DNA of 11,758 nt from assembly GCA_021159125.1 (NCBI GenBank), contig JAGGSL010000021.1:1-11758 (forward strand), given 5' to 3'. Below the pieces are notes generated by a model. That model was not told the origin of the DNA. It saw only the letters and a program-made list of their open reading frames with translations, and did not search any database. This document shows positions 11,736 to 11,758 of this stretch, piece by piece (positions within the stretch are counted from its first letter, which is position 1; the number at the start of each line of letters is the position of its first letter). This DNA comes from Thermoplasmata archaeon. Lineage in GTDB: Archaea > Thermoplasmatota > E2 > UBA202 > DSCA01. The translations under genes were made by a program, and so were the position numbers.

Positions 11736-11743
11736 GTTTATAA
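11736..11743 (-). promoter_or_regulatory. TATA box for the BPL_N-type gene
   Basis: TTATAAAC on the minus strand is centred about 24-25 bases before the ATG at 11715, so transcription should begin at the start codon. No ribosome site is seen, consistent with a leaderless mRNA. The remaining bases to the right edge hold nothing recognisable. Confidence 0.55.
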
Positions 11744-11758
11744 CCTTTATAATTTTCC

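Overview
The window looks archaeal, and most likely euryarchaeal (a Thermoplasmatota-like or related anaerobic lineage; this is an inference from gene content). The evidence is a divergent group II (thermosome-type) chaperonin, two MinD-type ATPases with inserted ferredoxin domains, DUF5320/NifX-like glycine-rich proteins, a DUF89 phosphatase-like protein and a secreted PKD-like protein. Candidate TATA boxes lie about 25 bp upstream of several start codons, which implies leaderless mRNAs, while genes inside operons carry GGTGA-type Shine-Dalgarno sequences. No rRNA, tRNA, CRISPR array or insertion sequence was seen.

Layout. (1) 1-1216, plus strand: an AT-rich block with a DEDDy-type RNase H-fold exonuclease cut by the left edge, then an overlapping helix-hairpin-helix protein. 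(2) 1327-2395, plus strand: a secreted PKD-like protein, then a two-gene unit of a small two-helix membrane protein and a YbjQ-family protein. (3) 2396-6693, minus strand: a tightly packed probable operon, read from 6693 down. It holds the N-terminal two thirds of a degenerate chaperonin, the chaperonin C-terminal part fused to a glutaredoxin domain, a SAM methyltransferase, a radical SAM protein and a permease split into two genes. It meets the plus-strand genes with no intergenic base. (4) 6756-10523, minus strand: DUF5320 protein, Gly-rich zinc ribbon, NifX-like protein, DUF89 protein and two ferredoxin-MinD ATPases, probably a metal or Fe-S related unit with one or more internal promoters. 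(5) 10618-11715, minus strand: a secreted BPL_N-type glutamine-amidotransferase-like protein with its own leaderless promoter.

The most unusual element is the split chaperonin-glutaredoxin pair at 4957-6693. The two reading frames are in phase and separated by one TGA plus three codons. The break falls where the chain returns from the apical to the intermediate domain. The first half ends in a Cys-x4-Cys tail, and the second half carries a CPWC glutaredoxin domain after the equatorial domain. By alignment from memory, two of the three aspartates needed for chaperonin ATP hydrolysis are replaced (Asn and Lys). This suggests a redox-linked pseudo-chaperonin, co-transcribed with a methyltransferase, a radical SAM enzyme and an exporter-like permease. 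Its function is unknown.
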